This document shows positions 52,001-64,000 of a DNA stretch of 64,000 bases, piece by piece (within the stretch, counting starts at the first letter, position 1; each line of letters starts with the position of its first letter). The notes below the pieces were generated by a model, which did not search any database, was not told the origin of the DNA, and saw nothing but the letters and a program-made list of their open reading frames with translations. A program made the translations under genes and the position numbers. The stretch comes from Puffinus mauretanicus (Eukaryota > Chordata > Aves > Procellariiformes > Procellariidae), in contig JAJKFH010001865.1 of NCBI GenBank assembly GCA_023333565.1, positions 2,170,001-2,234,000 on the forward strand. Direction: 5' to 3'.

Positions 52001-54792
52001 AAACTTTGTGAGAGACCAGATTACTTTCTGGGACATGTGTATTGCGTGGCATCTTTTTAGGAGTGCATTTTCAGTTGCAAGCATGGAATTATAATTACTT
52101 TCTACATCTTTGCATGAGTCATTGATAACATCAACGTTTTCTTTGATGGCAATAATTGTATGTTTCTGTGTAGAAATTCATAGAGAAATATTTATACCTT
52201 GTCCAAGTGCTAGATTATAAAATTGCTTTCTTCTGGTTGTAGTGCTGTGGGTCAAAGAAATTCTGTTGTGATACATGTGCCACCAGCCAAAGAAGCTGCA
52301 TGGTCTTTTGATTCTTCCTCTTCCTTCTTTCTTCTCTAAACATTTAACACATGTCAAATTACTGTTTGATTTAGAGAACAAAGATGTATGAAGCATGACA
52401 CATCTCTTATTTGTTAGCTAGATGCTAGGCATGTATATTTGCAGTATAGTGCTTTGTAAGTAATAAATACCATTTCCATAGCTTATTTTGTCTAAATTGA
52501 AAGGAAATCAATAAACAGCTTTTTTTTAAAAAAAGCTTTGAATAAAATGACATTACTCTGTTCTTAAAAACAAAGCTTCTGGTAAAGATAATCAAGTTTA
52601 GCACTTTCTTCCATCATTTCAGTGTATAATTGAGCAAAAAAACCCCCAGTGTGGTACTGTGTCTATTTGTCTCTTTGTGAAAATATGTTTCAACTGGAAG
52701 GACCATAATCTCCATAGTTCATGCTTTTCACTATGTTTCTTCTTCTAAACCTGTATATAGACTTTGATGTCGCATTTTCTCTGACCTTGTTGGTTGTTTT
52801 CTTCTCAAGTCTCATCAGGTCTCTTCTTCTAACAGAACAGAACATAAGCCTCTCCTATGATTTTAAAGATGTTTTATTAACCATTTTCATACATTTGCTG
52901 ATTAGAAGAACTCTTTGTGATTTAGTTCTGTGATAAATGAGCTTCTCCTTCTTGCCTAATGTGACACATCTTTCTTTTCCTAAGCTTTCATGCACTTCTT
53001 ACCATATGGTGCAGTGGTCAGGACCTTTGATCTTTGTTGGGCAATAATGTATGTGTCCATATTACTATAAAAATGCATTTCCTGTCTTGCTCCCGGGGAG
53101 GGGCCTGTCATTTCCGTGGGCTGGAATCGTGTTCGAAAGTCTTCCTTATGGGAGCCTACTGCTGTGCTTCTAGCATGGCAGATTGTACAGCTCAGCTCTG
53201 TTTCCTTACTCTCAGATGAAACACCCTTCATATTCCCTAAGATACAGCACAGAAAACACAATGGATGGGGGGAAAAAAACCTAGCTGGCCACGTAAGTCA
53301 TATTTACTCTGTCACACACAGGCCTTAAGTTTAATCCCAGCTCCTTTTGAAATAAATCCAATAATTGACTTCATCTCCTTGTTTAACGGCTGGTTGCTCT
53401 TAATGGTGGGCCCTGTAATGTTTAGAAGGATTAGCATTCAGTGACATTTATTTTCCATCGCTCTTCTTCAAGTGATGCCTTTGTCATGAGAGAAGTCCCA
53501 AGTCTGAGAAGATTGACCCTAATTTACCCTTCCTTGACCCAGTACAACTTTCCTTCCCAAGTTCAAATCTTTTGATTTGTTTGACCTTGAAACACAATGT
53601 CTATGTGTATACTCTGAGGCAAACTACAATACAAGAAATACTGTGTATATATACAATTTTATTGATGTGATGTATCTTAAAATACCCTTCTGTAGTGTTT
53701 AACCTGTCAGCCATTTGTTCTTATTGAACTGAGTCAACAAACTCAATCGTCATGCCTGTTGGTGTACGTAAACATCAAAACCTGTTTCTCACAGCTTTTC
53801 ATTGTCATCTGCAAATACAGCATCACAGTTGCTCAAAGACCTTTACAAATATGTTTCTTGTTAATTTGCTGAAAGCAAAGGTTAATGTACTCTTTTTATG
53901 TGTGTTTTTAGCAGATCCTTGCAGTTTATTGTATCACTGCGATTTTAAACAAAAATTGCTTTTAAATACAATAAACTTATATGAAATAAGGCTCTGTCAA
54001 CTTCTGGCAGCCTCAGTAAGCCACTCCTGATATCTATATTTTTATCGTAGCATGCAGACATACTGAAGGGTGTAAGACAACCCCACTGTGCTATTTTCAG
54101 GGTCTAGAGATGAGCGTTGACCTAATCATTGAACAGTTTACCTCTTCCTGTAGAGAAGTCCACATTAAAATGCTGAAAAGAGGTAATACACAAATCTCAT
54201 TTCTTACAACTTGACTGCTCGGTGATGAACTATGCTGGCAATAGTAAGGAAATGGCAGAAGGTCCCAAATGGTCATTAGTGTGCCCTGGCGGATGAAGCA
54301 GTTGGAATTGCTAGAATTGTAGAAGAAGGTTATCAGATTATTTCCTGCCTGTATTTACTGTTACTGTATTTGGGGGAATTCCGTTTGTTTCTTCCCCCTG
54401 TGGAGGAAGCTGTTTTCCTGTTGCCCTTGAAATGAGAAAGTAGTATGATTGTTCCAACGCCACACAATACTGCAAACTGGAAGGAACAAGAAAGTCTCAT
54501 TACCAGAGTATCCTGCCTGCATAATTAATGCATGTTAGTTGTTGTTGAAATACACTGAAATAATAATGTAGCAGTTGTTTAAAAAAACCAAAAAGGATGA
54601 GATAGCTAAGTCACTGAAACCAGCATCTGTTTTGAGGAGAAAGAATAATGTTCTCCTGTGAGGCGAGTAATTCCCTAGTTATTCAGTTTGGGTTTCTTAC
54701 ACATTCTTTTGAAGCAGTTGAGGTTGGCTGCTCCCCTGCAAGGTTTCTGGGGTGATTACAGGATGGGCTCTGGTCCGTCTCTGTTTCCCTCT
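43046..54792 (+). other. PIEZO2 intron 1, proximal part
   Basis: It begins with the donor GTACGT. The first 1.3 kb is the intronic half of the CpG island, including a (TTG)n run at 43,234-43,250. Beyond about 44,900 it is ordinary AT-rich intron with poly-A and poly-T runs (for example 48,020-48,032 and 48,256-48,270), a TA-rich run near 47,880-47,930 and a 21-bp A/T palindrome at 52,517-52,537. I found no further PIEZO2 coding sequence on the plus strand (the next exon should begin with the CAFRYNG-type segment) and no nested gene. Confidence 0.75.
43234..43250 (+). repeat. (TTG)n microsatellite
   Basis: Short run of consecutive TTG units inside the intronic part of the CpG island, followed by an imperfect extension. 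Confidence 0.85.
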
Positions 54793-55375
54793 TCATAGCA
54801 TCCCAGGCTGGAAGGCACCTCAGGAGGTCTCTTCTCCGATTACCTGCTCAATGCAACACTGAATTTAAACATGATTGCTCAGGGCTTTTTCCTGTTGGGT
54901 TTTGGATGTCTCTGAGAGTGGAGGTCTACAACCTCTTCCAGTGCTTAGTTAGCCTCACTAGGCTAACTGATTGTAAGAAAACTGATTGTTTTTTTTTTTT
55001 TTATCCCCCCCCCCCTAATATCCTTCTGACTTCAGTTTGTGGCCATTGTCTCTCAGTACGCACCTTTGTAAAGAGCCTGGCTCTGTCTTTTCTAAAACCT
55101 CCCCTTAGGCTACTGTGAGGTGCCCCCAAAGCTGTCTCATCTCAGGGCTGAACAAGCCCTGGTCCTGCAGCCTCTCCTCATGGGACTTTAAGCACCAGCT
55201 CCGACTGTCTTGGGGGCCCTCCCCTGGACTTGTTAAATTTTATCAACATATTTCTTGTCCTAAGGGGGGGCAAAATTGCATGTGGTACTCCAGATGTGGT
55301 TTAATGAGGGCTGAATAAAGGGGAATAATCACTTCCCTTGGCTATGGTGCTCTTGGTACAGCTCCCTAGCTTACA
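54793..55375 (-). mobile_element. Diverged CR1 LINE, minus orientation, within PIEZO2 intron 1
   Basis: In plus orientation the CR1 landmarks read backwards as expected: 'ttcatagcatcccaggctggaaggcacctcaggaggtct' (3' terminus), then 'tttgtggccattgtctct', 'ggctgaacaagccctggtcctgcagcctctcctcatggga', 'gtggtactccagatgtggtttaatgagggctgaataaaggggaataatcacttccctt'. Divergence and indels are considerable, so it is older than the copies at 3,653 and 34,633. An internal T14-A-T-C11 tract lies at 54,989-55,015. Confidence 0.87.
54989..55015 (+). repeat. Poly-T/poly-C tract inside the CR1 copy
   Basis: Fourteen T, then AT, then eleven C. It is an all-pyrimidine tract except for one A, and is likely length-unstable and hard to sequence. 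Confidence 0.85.
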
Positions 55376-58300
55376 TTGAATGCCACAAGAGAGATCCAAT
55401 TGAAAACTTTTCACCCTGTTTGAGGGTGAGAAACAGAAAGTAGACATCGATAATTTTTACTGTTCCTTAAAAGAAAAAAAAAAAGCCAGAACTTCTAAAT
55501 TGTGATCAGAGGATCATAAGTAAAAATAAATTTATGTTGGATATTGTATCTGAGCAGTCAGCATTGGTACCCAGGCAGAACTTGAAGGAATTTTTCTGTC
55601 TTGTTTTTGATTTAAGGACCAAAGTATTTAGTCTTTACAGTAAATCCTACACTCTCTCTCCTCACATGAAAGTAGATGCCTAAGTATGTTCTTCAAGATG
55701 TTCTGGTTATGGCTTTTGGGTTTTGGTTCTAAACTGTATAGCAGTGGGTCTTGGAAATCCTGCTGTGAGGAATTGTTTCTTCAGTCTTTCTCTAAACTCC
55801 CTGGTACCTCAAATCTCAGAGAGTCCAATTTTCCATTCTTGGTTTTAAAAATAAATAAATTAAAAAAAGGCATATAGCCACAGCCAGTACCTGTAGGGCA
55901 TGTTCTGATTTGCTGTATCTTAACACATGCAATATGCATCCAACAACTCAAAAAGGTCGAAGTTGCGTTTCTCAGCTGGAAGTGCTGATTATTAATGAAT
56001 GTTATTCTGTAACATTGGCACAGTCATCTGTCACTGACTTGCAATGAACGGAATGATGAATTAATACAAGACCTACACCATTTCTTCTCAATTTCAAGAA
56101 CTGTCCAATGCTGGCATTCTCTAAGGGGCTAACTAGCCAGTAAATTATTGGCATTATTTTCCCAGCAATCATGCTCTCATACTTGAATACTTTTAATTAG
56201 TCAGTATTTCTTGTTATTCTGCAAATCACTGACAGCTAATTTGTTTCAAAACCACAGGAAAAAATCAGTTCTGAATGTTTCTGTGTTGCATTCTTTTCTC
56301 CTAGATGATCTCCATCTCATGTAGTATTGACAAATTACTTTTAGCAGTAGTTATTTTACTGTTGGGTTGCAATTTTGAAACAAGTATTTGAAAAGCTGGC
56401 TTGTGTTTTGGATATATGAAACACTTGGTGCTAGTCATTGACAGAATCTGTTGTAGTGAGTTTTATAGATCCAGCAGAATGAATTGTTTCCAAATCTTTG
56501 CCTAAGACTGCAAGATTTATGTATTTCTTTGACTGTAGTGTTTAGTTAACTGTGCTGCCTTTAGAGGGTCAACCCACTGTATATCAGAAATTCTCTTCCC
56601 TAACGTCCTTCATTCTACAAGAAGCACAGGAGAAATTGCAGTTTAACTATACGAAAAGTTGAACTGTGTGTAGCGTAGCTAGCCTTCATTTGATAAAAGG
56701 CAAGTTACTGATACCAGAAGTTGCGGCTACTGTTTTTTCTCCTGTTTTGTACATGTCTGCCCTTAGGTAACAGATGATTTCAGCAGGGAAAACGATAACT
56801 GATGTAGTATACTTGTAGCCACACAGATGACTTTTCTGAGGGCTATTTATGCTGTTAACTGTTGTAATTGTGGGAAATGTCCTCATGTTTTCCTGTAGCT
56901 TAGCATTTGCATTTTTCACTGTCTGCATCTGTTGCTCCTTCCCTTCTTTGAAAGATTAACATCACCCCCCACGCAACACTACAAATAAAATATGTACTAT
57001 GTCATCTGAGCATATCATTGCAGAAGCATCACACTCAACTATTCTTTTCGTTTGGTTGCCTGATTTGGCAACTTATTTCATCCGTTGCTCAAACTGGTGT
57101 TTTATTGTAAGACCACCTTCTTTTCTAAACAGAAAACATTTAAAAGGTATATTTATATGTACAGGGAAATATCAAGATAATGTGTGTTTTAAAAAGTGGT
57201 CTAGAAGGATTGGTAATTTTAGCTTTAGAGTTTCATAAAGATTGTATAACCAAAATATTCAAATATTTCTGATATTCTAGCAAGTAGTGTGTGTACCTCT
57301 CCTAGCATGTGGGAGTAGAAAAAAGAGTTAAAGGAGATGTGCCTGCCTGAGTCTCAGAATTGCCAGACTCCATGTAATTTACTGAATCATGCTTGTCTGG
57401 GGATACCCATCCTTTTTGCAAATCAGACCTGACAAGTTTCCTGTTTGCATCCCATGTCTGTGCGTAAGGAGTAAGTAAAATCTTGCACAGGTGGGGAGAA
57501 GGAGCATGCTGCCGACTAGCATTTTACAAACTTGGATTACTACTAAAGGTAGTAAGGTAAATCAAGGTAAACAGATGCTATTTTTAGATATAACATCTTT
57601 TTTTTTTTTTTCTTGAGGTGGTGCATTTAAAATGTGCTCAGGTAATTAATTCTGATAGTAACATTTTTTACTAGAATTGATGCAGTTTTATTTTTTGACA
57701 TGTTGATGTTGGTAGCCAGGATTGATGCACATTGGTTGCTTAATTGATTTTAAAAATTCACCTTTCAGGTCAACAGATTCTTTAATGCATGATACAAATG
57801 GCTTTTTTTTTTAATTCTTTCTTTTTTATTTAAAAAAAAGTAATGATTCCCCAGGCAATTGTCCAAGAACAAGTGCTGCCAGTGTCAGAAGGTTACTCAG
57901 AAAGGCCAGTGTCTTCATTCCATGAATTAGATAACATATAACACGCCATCTCATCTTAACAAAGTTGAGTAGATCAGAGGAAGATGTAAAACAAAATTAG
58001 AAAGAAACTGCTGTTGTTACTGCGTTATGTAACTTGAGATAACTAATCATCAGCTTGTCATTCCCTTCATTCTCGAGGTATGTTTGTATCTAATTAGATT
58101 GTTCCTTACACTTAAAATAAGAAATATCTGAGATTCAGCCTCAAAGTCAGCAGTAGCAGTCTGTGTTAGTGTAAGACCACAAATGGTGTCATGGGTATGC
58201 ACAAACAGCAGAGAAAGACATATTAGGAATGCAGTCTTGGGCACAAGAGAAGGAAAGTGTCTTTCATGAAGTGATTAATCAAAACTACAGAAGATACTAT

Positions 58301-61247
58301 CAGTGTTGTTCACAGAGCTGTTGTTAGCACATTAGAGTGAAGTTGTTTGTTTTGTGCTGTTTTTTTATGAAAATCCTGGTAGAAAACATTGCCCTTCAAA
58401 GACCACTGCCACAGGCTGTAACATCATTGCCTCTCCTCATGAACAAGGAAAAAAGATTCCTTAGGCTGGCAGAGTAGCCTTTGCTGCTAGCCTTTTTGCC
58501 TTCTTCTTTTTTATTTTTTTAGCTGTTCCTGTCTGGTTGTATCTAGAATAACAGATTCAGGGCCCTCAGGGAGGTTGAGTGTTCTGAACAAAAACACGAG
58601 CAAATTGCCTCCATCATTTAATATCCTCCTTTGCACTTTCCTTTATGTGTTTTTGTTGGTAACCGTGTGAAGATTGCATCTTTCATTGCAATTCGCTCCA
58701 GCTCCCTGTCTGTCAGTTTTGTATTATAGTGTAATTAAGCTCATTATATATTTAGATCACTTCTAAAAGATCAATTACTAATAAGGTAGAGGTAACATAA
58801 TAAAAAGTGTTATGATGGCCTTGACCTTGTAGTATTTGAATCTTTGTATCTTGCATTGATTTCTTGTGAGTTTTGAGTGGTCAGCATCCCGCAGTAACCA
58901 TCTGTCTTCTTTTTTTGGAAATAATGTTAGTCAAATATAGAAAGGGTAGTGCTACCTGAACTGTCTTATGATTTAAAAATAATTATAGCAAAGATGCAAT
59001 AGGACTGGTTTCTTTGAGTCACAATTACTGAAAATGGTGATATCAAACAATTACATCCTAATAATTTAAAGGATGCTTCTATAAGAGAAATCAGAATCCT
59101 TTGTAATCATTTAACGGTCAGGGGAAAAAGTCAGGCTTGGCCCCAAATGTGTTTCTTAGCGATGTGATGGAGTTCTGGTAACCTGAAAGTAGTTACTTTT
59201 AATGCACCCTGACAAATCTGAAATTGGGGTTAGGACCAAAAGAAAAAACATCTGAGAAAACTTAATTGTATGAATTAGGTGTGAGTATGAAACATGATAT
59301 AAAGTTAACAATTTAATTAAGGTATGCTATTCATTAGATACCTGTAAGACACACGACTGAGTACTATGATATGCATCATATTTTTTGCTGTCATCCTAGG
59401 AAGCAGAAAAGGAAGGATTTAACACTCAAAAGGTCTCTATGCATGTGTGTGTTAGCAAATCCGAAGTCCCTGTGAAAGAGCTAGCTGGCTACAATGAGAT
59501 GAAACAAGCTAATAAAAATCGTAAAGAGAATAAATATGTTCACAATGATGTGAGAGAGATAAATTTGCTGTGGTTAAATCTGGAAAGGTGTGAAAGCAGT
59601 TTGCATTGTTCAGAACACGACTGGCACTGTTGAAAACATCCGTTGGGTTGGGGGTCAAAGACAGCGTAGCACGTGCAGAAAATGACCATGCGCTTGGTCA
59701 GATGCCTACTTCGTCTCTCACTGGTGCTCACTGTCAGTGAGTGTAGTGCCTGCCCGGTCTTCTAGTGTCTGCTAAAAACGTACATGGGAATTGATGTGGT
59801 GAGGAGAGTGTATTTCTTTCTGAAGATCTCTCTGTTATCAACCTGTGAATGATTATGTCTGTTAAAATATTTCAGAAGGGGTTTTGGTTTGTTTGTTTTT
59901 TTCTTACAGTGCTTGAGAAACATTACCAGATAAACTGCCTAGTTTATTGACTGGGATGATGATTGCACTGTTTCCTTTATAAAGAACAAAACTTTGCAGA
60001 GGGAAGTCCAGTTACATCTTTTGTGCAGTAATAATGGAATATCTTGCTGATTGTGTTGTCTTCATGGCATTACTGAATTCCTTAACATGTAGTGAAGTAA
60101 ATCGGCTTTCAAAAAGTGTAGATGTACATATTATTCACCTAGTTTTACTACATGAAGCGATCTTACTTCCTTTTGTGGTAAATGCTGTAAAACTGTAGCA
60201 GAGGTATAAAGCAGTGTTTGCTTCAGTACTAGAATTGGTAGGTGGAAGAGTTTTACCCTGCATTATCCTCCCACGTGGCATTAGAGAGAAAGGATGTGGA
60301 AATCCTGTCTCTGAAACAAGAGTGGGAGAGCAGAATATTAAAAATTCAGGTCTAGTGGTGGGAATGGATTTCTTTTTTACATAACCAGAGGGTATATGAA
60401 CACACACAGGAGCCATTTGAAAGTGTATTTAAAGTACCTGGGGGGTGAAATTAAACTCCTTAGGCTAAAGATAAACACATTTCCTTAGTCCACAGTAAAA
60501 TACTGCATTATTTTGTTCAGTTGCATGGGGATACGAGTATTTTCTGTCCTTCTAGTGTTATCGTGCACTCTCTGATCCTTCTGTTTATGCTACAAGATAT
60601 ATTTAATCATATTAGTAACAATGTGGAAAGAAACATAATTACTCAACTTTGCCTGAAGAGTTTGACTGAGCAGGACAAGTGCCTACTGCCATGTAGCTGG
60701 TTTTCTGTGGTGGGTTAGTGTACATGTTGATAAACAGTAAAGTGTCCGGTACTTAGGTAAGTATTATGCATGATTTTCCTTGCTATTTATATATATAGAA
60801 GTTTATATATTGGGGGGTGTAACATTTTTTCTGTGTGAGGCTCTTGTGAAGAACTGAGATGGATCAAAGTACCAAGATGAACCAAGATAGATAACTATTG
60901 TTTTGGACAGATTTCAGAAGAATAAATATTCATCTGAAGCTATAACTTTGTTGGTGTTTTGCCTTTCCTGTTTAGAAACCACATGTCCTCATGTGGGAGC
61001 TGGTCTGCTTCTGGGCTTGCCATTTTTCTGAAAGAGCCATGGGTTATAGCGATTGTGTTGATGTGACTCCAGAAAAACAGTCACCTTCATTGGAAGCAAA
61101 TTGAGTTACATTTGAAGAAATACAAATGCAGTGTAATTTACTGACCTGCTGAATGTTGTCACAGGAGACAATCATTAATGAGGAAGATAATTATATAATA
61201 ATGTGATTGTAATGAGAACATATGGTTCAGAGTGTTTTAAGCCCATT

Positions 61248-61740
61248 TTATGAAGGATTTGAAGGCAGGCAGATAAGGGCAGTTAGGCGAAGAATAGGAA
61301 AGAAGGCAAGTGGAGTATGAAAGGTGAGAGTACAGAGAATGAGAATAAGGAAGATGTTAGTAGAGTGAGAGATGGGGTAGGAGGTGTTTTTAGAAAAGAG
61401 CGAAGAAATCACTGGCTGTTTTTTTGAGAAATGAGAAAATGAGTAGATGGGTTCAAAGAGACGAATTATGTTTGGAAGCAGGCTAGGAAGATGAAGAAGA
61501 CAGCCAACTAGGCCAGCTGGGAGACCAATTATAAAAACAGCAAACAACGCTGCCAGCAGAAAGTATGTTAGTGATGGTGGCCAGCAAGAATGCGTGAATC
61601 CTAGAAATGACAGGGAAGGAAGTGATAGGACTTCCATAAAAGACTGAATGTAGTGAATGGGATGCAGAAATAAAGACTCAAAGATCTCATCCAAACTAAA
61701 AGGCAATGAAAACAGAATGGAAATCCAGAAGAGAGACAAA
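61248..61740 (+). other. Purine-rich (G/A-biased) block of unknown origin
   Basis: For nearly 500 bp the plus strand is dominated by A and G (agaatgagaataaggaag-type texture), sharply different from both sides. The minus strand is correspondingly pyrimidine-rich and keeps a 163-codon frame open, giving a hydrophobic Leu/Phe/Ser-rich translation. That is the expected by-product of base skew, and I do not call it a gene. It could be a decayed GA-rich satellite or an old transposon. Confidence 0.5.
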
Positions 61741-62141
61741 GGTTAGACTTACTGACTTTCAAAAAGCCTCAATTTGAGGAGATGACCAGGCACCCAAGAA
61801 GAGATGTCAAAAGTGACAAATGTGAGGTGGTGCTGAATGGAGGGAGTGGGGAGGTGTAGGCATCTGGAAGTTGTTGAGGGTGGAATTTGGTATTTTGGGC
61901 TTGTTTTTTGATTTCAGGGGGTGAAGGGTGTTACTGTGGAGATGGTGATCTGGTTTTGTGACTTACATCAGCCTCTAATGCAGTTCAGAGTAATGTGCTT
62001 TTCCCAGAGATAACTGAAATTGTGGAAGGATCTGTGGTAAATATTCTTACCTCTTGCAACTTGACCGAGGTACACTCTCACCTGCTTTGGGAATCAACTG
62101 ATTCTGTCTTGCATTTAAAAAACAAAAAATGAAAAAAACCC

Positions 62142-62160
62142 CAAACAAACAAACAAACAA
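62142..62160 (+). repeat. (CAAA)n microsatellite
   Basis: Nearly five CAAA units follow an A-rich lead-in (about 62,116-62,140). Confidence 0.9.
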
Positions 62161-64000
62161 TCAGAAAAGGTGTCTATTGTGCTAGTGTATTTTTTGTTTC
62201 ATCCTAAAAATGTTGCTAAATACGGTTTCCTTCCCTGTTGCTGTTCCTGCTCTTCTCTCCATCCTTCTTTGGGCTCTGTGGTCCATGGAGGTCTCTGAGA
62301 TGCTCAGTGGTCTGCATTCCTCCTGCTGTCCTTCCTCCTCACCCCCCCTTGGTATGCAGTGTCTCCATGATGAACGGTAGAGAACAAAGTAATGGCTATG
62401 ATAGTCTAGGACTGGCTTCTCAAAATTTGGTCAAAGTTGTGGTGTGCGTTGCTATGGGAGGGGTGACTTTAAAAAGCGAAGTAGAGCAACTGCCTGACTC
62501 AGACCACCTTGTGCTTCCCATGTTGGGCTGGATGCGGTCCCTGAGACATGGTCCCAGCGTTGCATGCAGTGGGGTGGCTGTGGACTGGGGGGCTGTCACC
62601 AGCAAGCATGGTTGTCCCTCAGCAGGTGCAGGGTCTTGGTGCCTGGGGCTGAGCACTTGTGGAGATAATGCACATGGCCATCAGCTCAGCAGAGGTGGGG
62701 GCTTGCTGTCCCGACACAGAGAGCCTCCCCTGGCTCTCCAGCCCGAGCCCTGGGGTTCTTGAGGCTGCTGGTGCACAGCTCAGGGCGGCTGCCTTCCTGC
62801 TGATCCTGGGGGTGTGCTGGATGTCACAGGCATGACAACCCCTGCCACATCCTCAGCGGAGAGAGATCCTGGGTCCGCTGCCTCCCCATTCCTCTGTCAT
62901 CACTCATGCATGGCGGCCGTTTGAGTTATCACGGTTTGCCGCTTAGGGCAGTGGTGATCTGTCCCATTCCTCTGTCTTAACTGTATTCCAGAGTGAACCC
63001 GAGGTTGCTGGGTGCAGTGAGCTCTGAATTAGGCAGTCAGCCAGTGTCAAATACATTCTCATTTTATGAGTCAGCGGCTCTCTGGTTCATTAAAATCATG
63101 GTCAGTCTTATCAGCCGCAGTCAGCCAGTAGTAGTGTTCGGTGGTTCGCTTGCCCAGGGAAGAGTCTGCTCAGTTTTGTCTTATGTCTCTGAGTTGTATT
63201 TTATATTTTGCTTTAAGAGAAGTATGCTCTTTCTTACGCTTTGTGACAACTTTTAAAACAAAACCCATGTCATGACCACATAGAGATACTTTTTATAAAT
63301 TAACTACATTCTTGTATTTTTCAGGAAATTTGATTTTTCTTGGGAACATTATTTTAGTCATCTCATGTCTCACTGGGTTATGACCTTATTGTACTACTGC
63401 AGCAATTAGGTCTTCAAGTTTCTTCTTCCAGGACATGTAAAAATAATTAAGTGGTGCTGTCATACACCAACTAAAAGGATTCATACAAGCGCGTTTGTTC
63501 TGTGTTTCATATTATATCACTGGATCAATTTAAATTTAATAAAATGCTGTACATGCCTGACACTTTGATTCTTATAGAATTCTTTAAAATTTGGAAATTA
63601 ATTTATTGACATTTACTTTTTGTTGTTCAGAGAGAGAAAAGTTGCTTGTTTCTCGGGTCTTCTGTTTCACTTACTGTCTGTATGTTTTATTATAAGGATT
63701 TTTTAATAATATTTCAAAACAGTAACTTTGCCTTCTCATTTCTAGTTTTTGTAAAATATGAACATTTTAAGGCAAAATTTGAAGGTGGATTTATTTCAGT
63801 GATCTCGGGGAGGGAGAAAACCTGCAGAATTTTTAAACACCTATTTGCTTTGAGAGTCTTGCACGTTACTGTTTTTGAAAACCGGAACATGTTTATCTGG
63901 ACAATTGTGAAGTACTGAAATGAGATAAACCATCGCAGCTATGGCTGCAATGCTCCTGGGACTCCTTAGCCTTGTCTCTACTGGGAAGCTAAGTCTTTGC

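Larger units (their letters stand above)
55376..64000 (+). other. PIEZO2 intron 1, distal part in the window
   Basis: AT-rich intron with no exon found. Local features are a purine-rich block (61,248-61,740), a (CAAA)n run (62,142-62,160) and a GC-richer patch (62,230-62,960) whose longest open frame (174 codons including a possible ATG-initiated part) has no recognisable domain. The intron continues past the window end. Confidence 0.7.

Noticed and set aside
52517..52537. 21-bp A/T palindrome as a terminator or cruciform site
   Set aside because: It is an 8-T/7-A run flanked by AGC and GCT in AT-rich intron. Such palindromes are common by chance and the intrinsic-terminator logic of bacteria does not apply.
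61248..61739. 163-codon hydrophobic minus-strand frame as a membrane protein gene
   Set aside because: The Leu/Phe/Ser-rich composition follows directly from the pyrimidine-rich strand; no motif or splice context supports a gene.
1..64000. Prokaryotic, phage or CRISPR content, and endogenous retrovirus
   Set aside because: No spaced direct repeats, operon-like gene packing, tRNA genes or retroviral gag/pol/env motifs were found; the only retroelement coding seen is CR1 LINE.

Overview
The window looks like bird nuclear DNA. It is AT-rich, has no operon-like coding, and carries six recognisable copies of the CR1 LINE, the dominant non-LTR retrotransposon of avian genomes. Their 3' ends carry the typical 'gatgatct...ttccaa(c/t)c...attctatga' signature. 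The only protein-coding gene sequence I can support is one exon. I found no rRNA, tRNA, CRISPR array or prokaryotic feature.

Layout. Positions 1 to about 42,170 are noncoding and broken only by CR1 copies (3,653-4,713 plus; 9,543-10,118 minus; 17,390-17,840 plus; 21,314-21,380 plus; 34,633-34,920 minus) and short simple repeats. I read this as the intergenic region upstream of the gene. An A-rich tract (42,021-42,130) leads abruptly into a CpG island of about 2 kb (about 42,180-44,340). The island holds a 264-bp G-rich hexanucleotide array, GC boxes, three short upstream ORFs and the first coding exon of a gene on the plus strand.

That exon (42,982-43,045, donor GTACGT) encodes a start that begins MATEVVCGLTF and continues RLLLPVCL. 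I recognise it as the extreme N-terminus of PIEZO2, the mechanically activated cation channel of touch and proprioceptive neurons. From 43,046 to the window end is the 5' part of its first intron. It is long and AT-rich outside the island, with a diverged CR1 (54,793-55,375), a purine-rich block (61,248-61,740) and a GC-richer patch (62,230-62,960).

The most interesting structure is the array about 470 bp upstream of the PIEZO2 start codon. It has roughly 44 tandem 6-bp units, mostly GGGGCA and close variants, with no unit of a different length. It is a candidate G-quadruplex former, and in two sense frames it reads open as Gly-Ala and Gly-Arg dipeptide strings, formally similar to the GGGGCC repeat of C9orf72. 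I see no clear evidence for a wholly new multi-gene system; the window is mostly ordinary vertebrate gene desert, promoter and intron.
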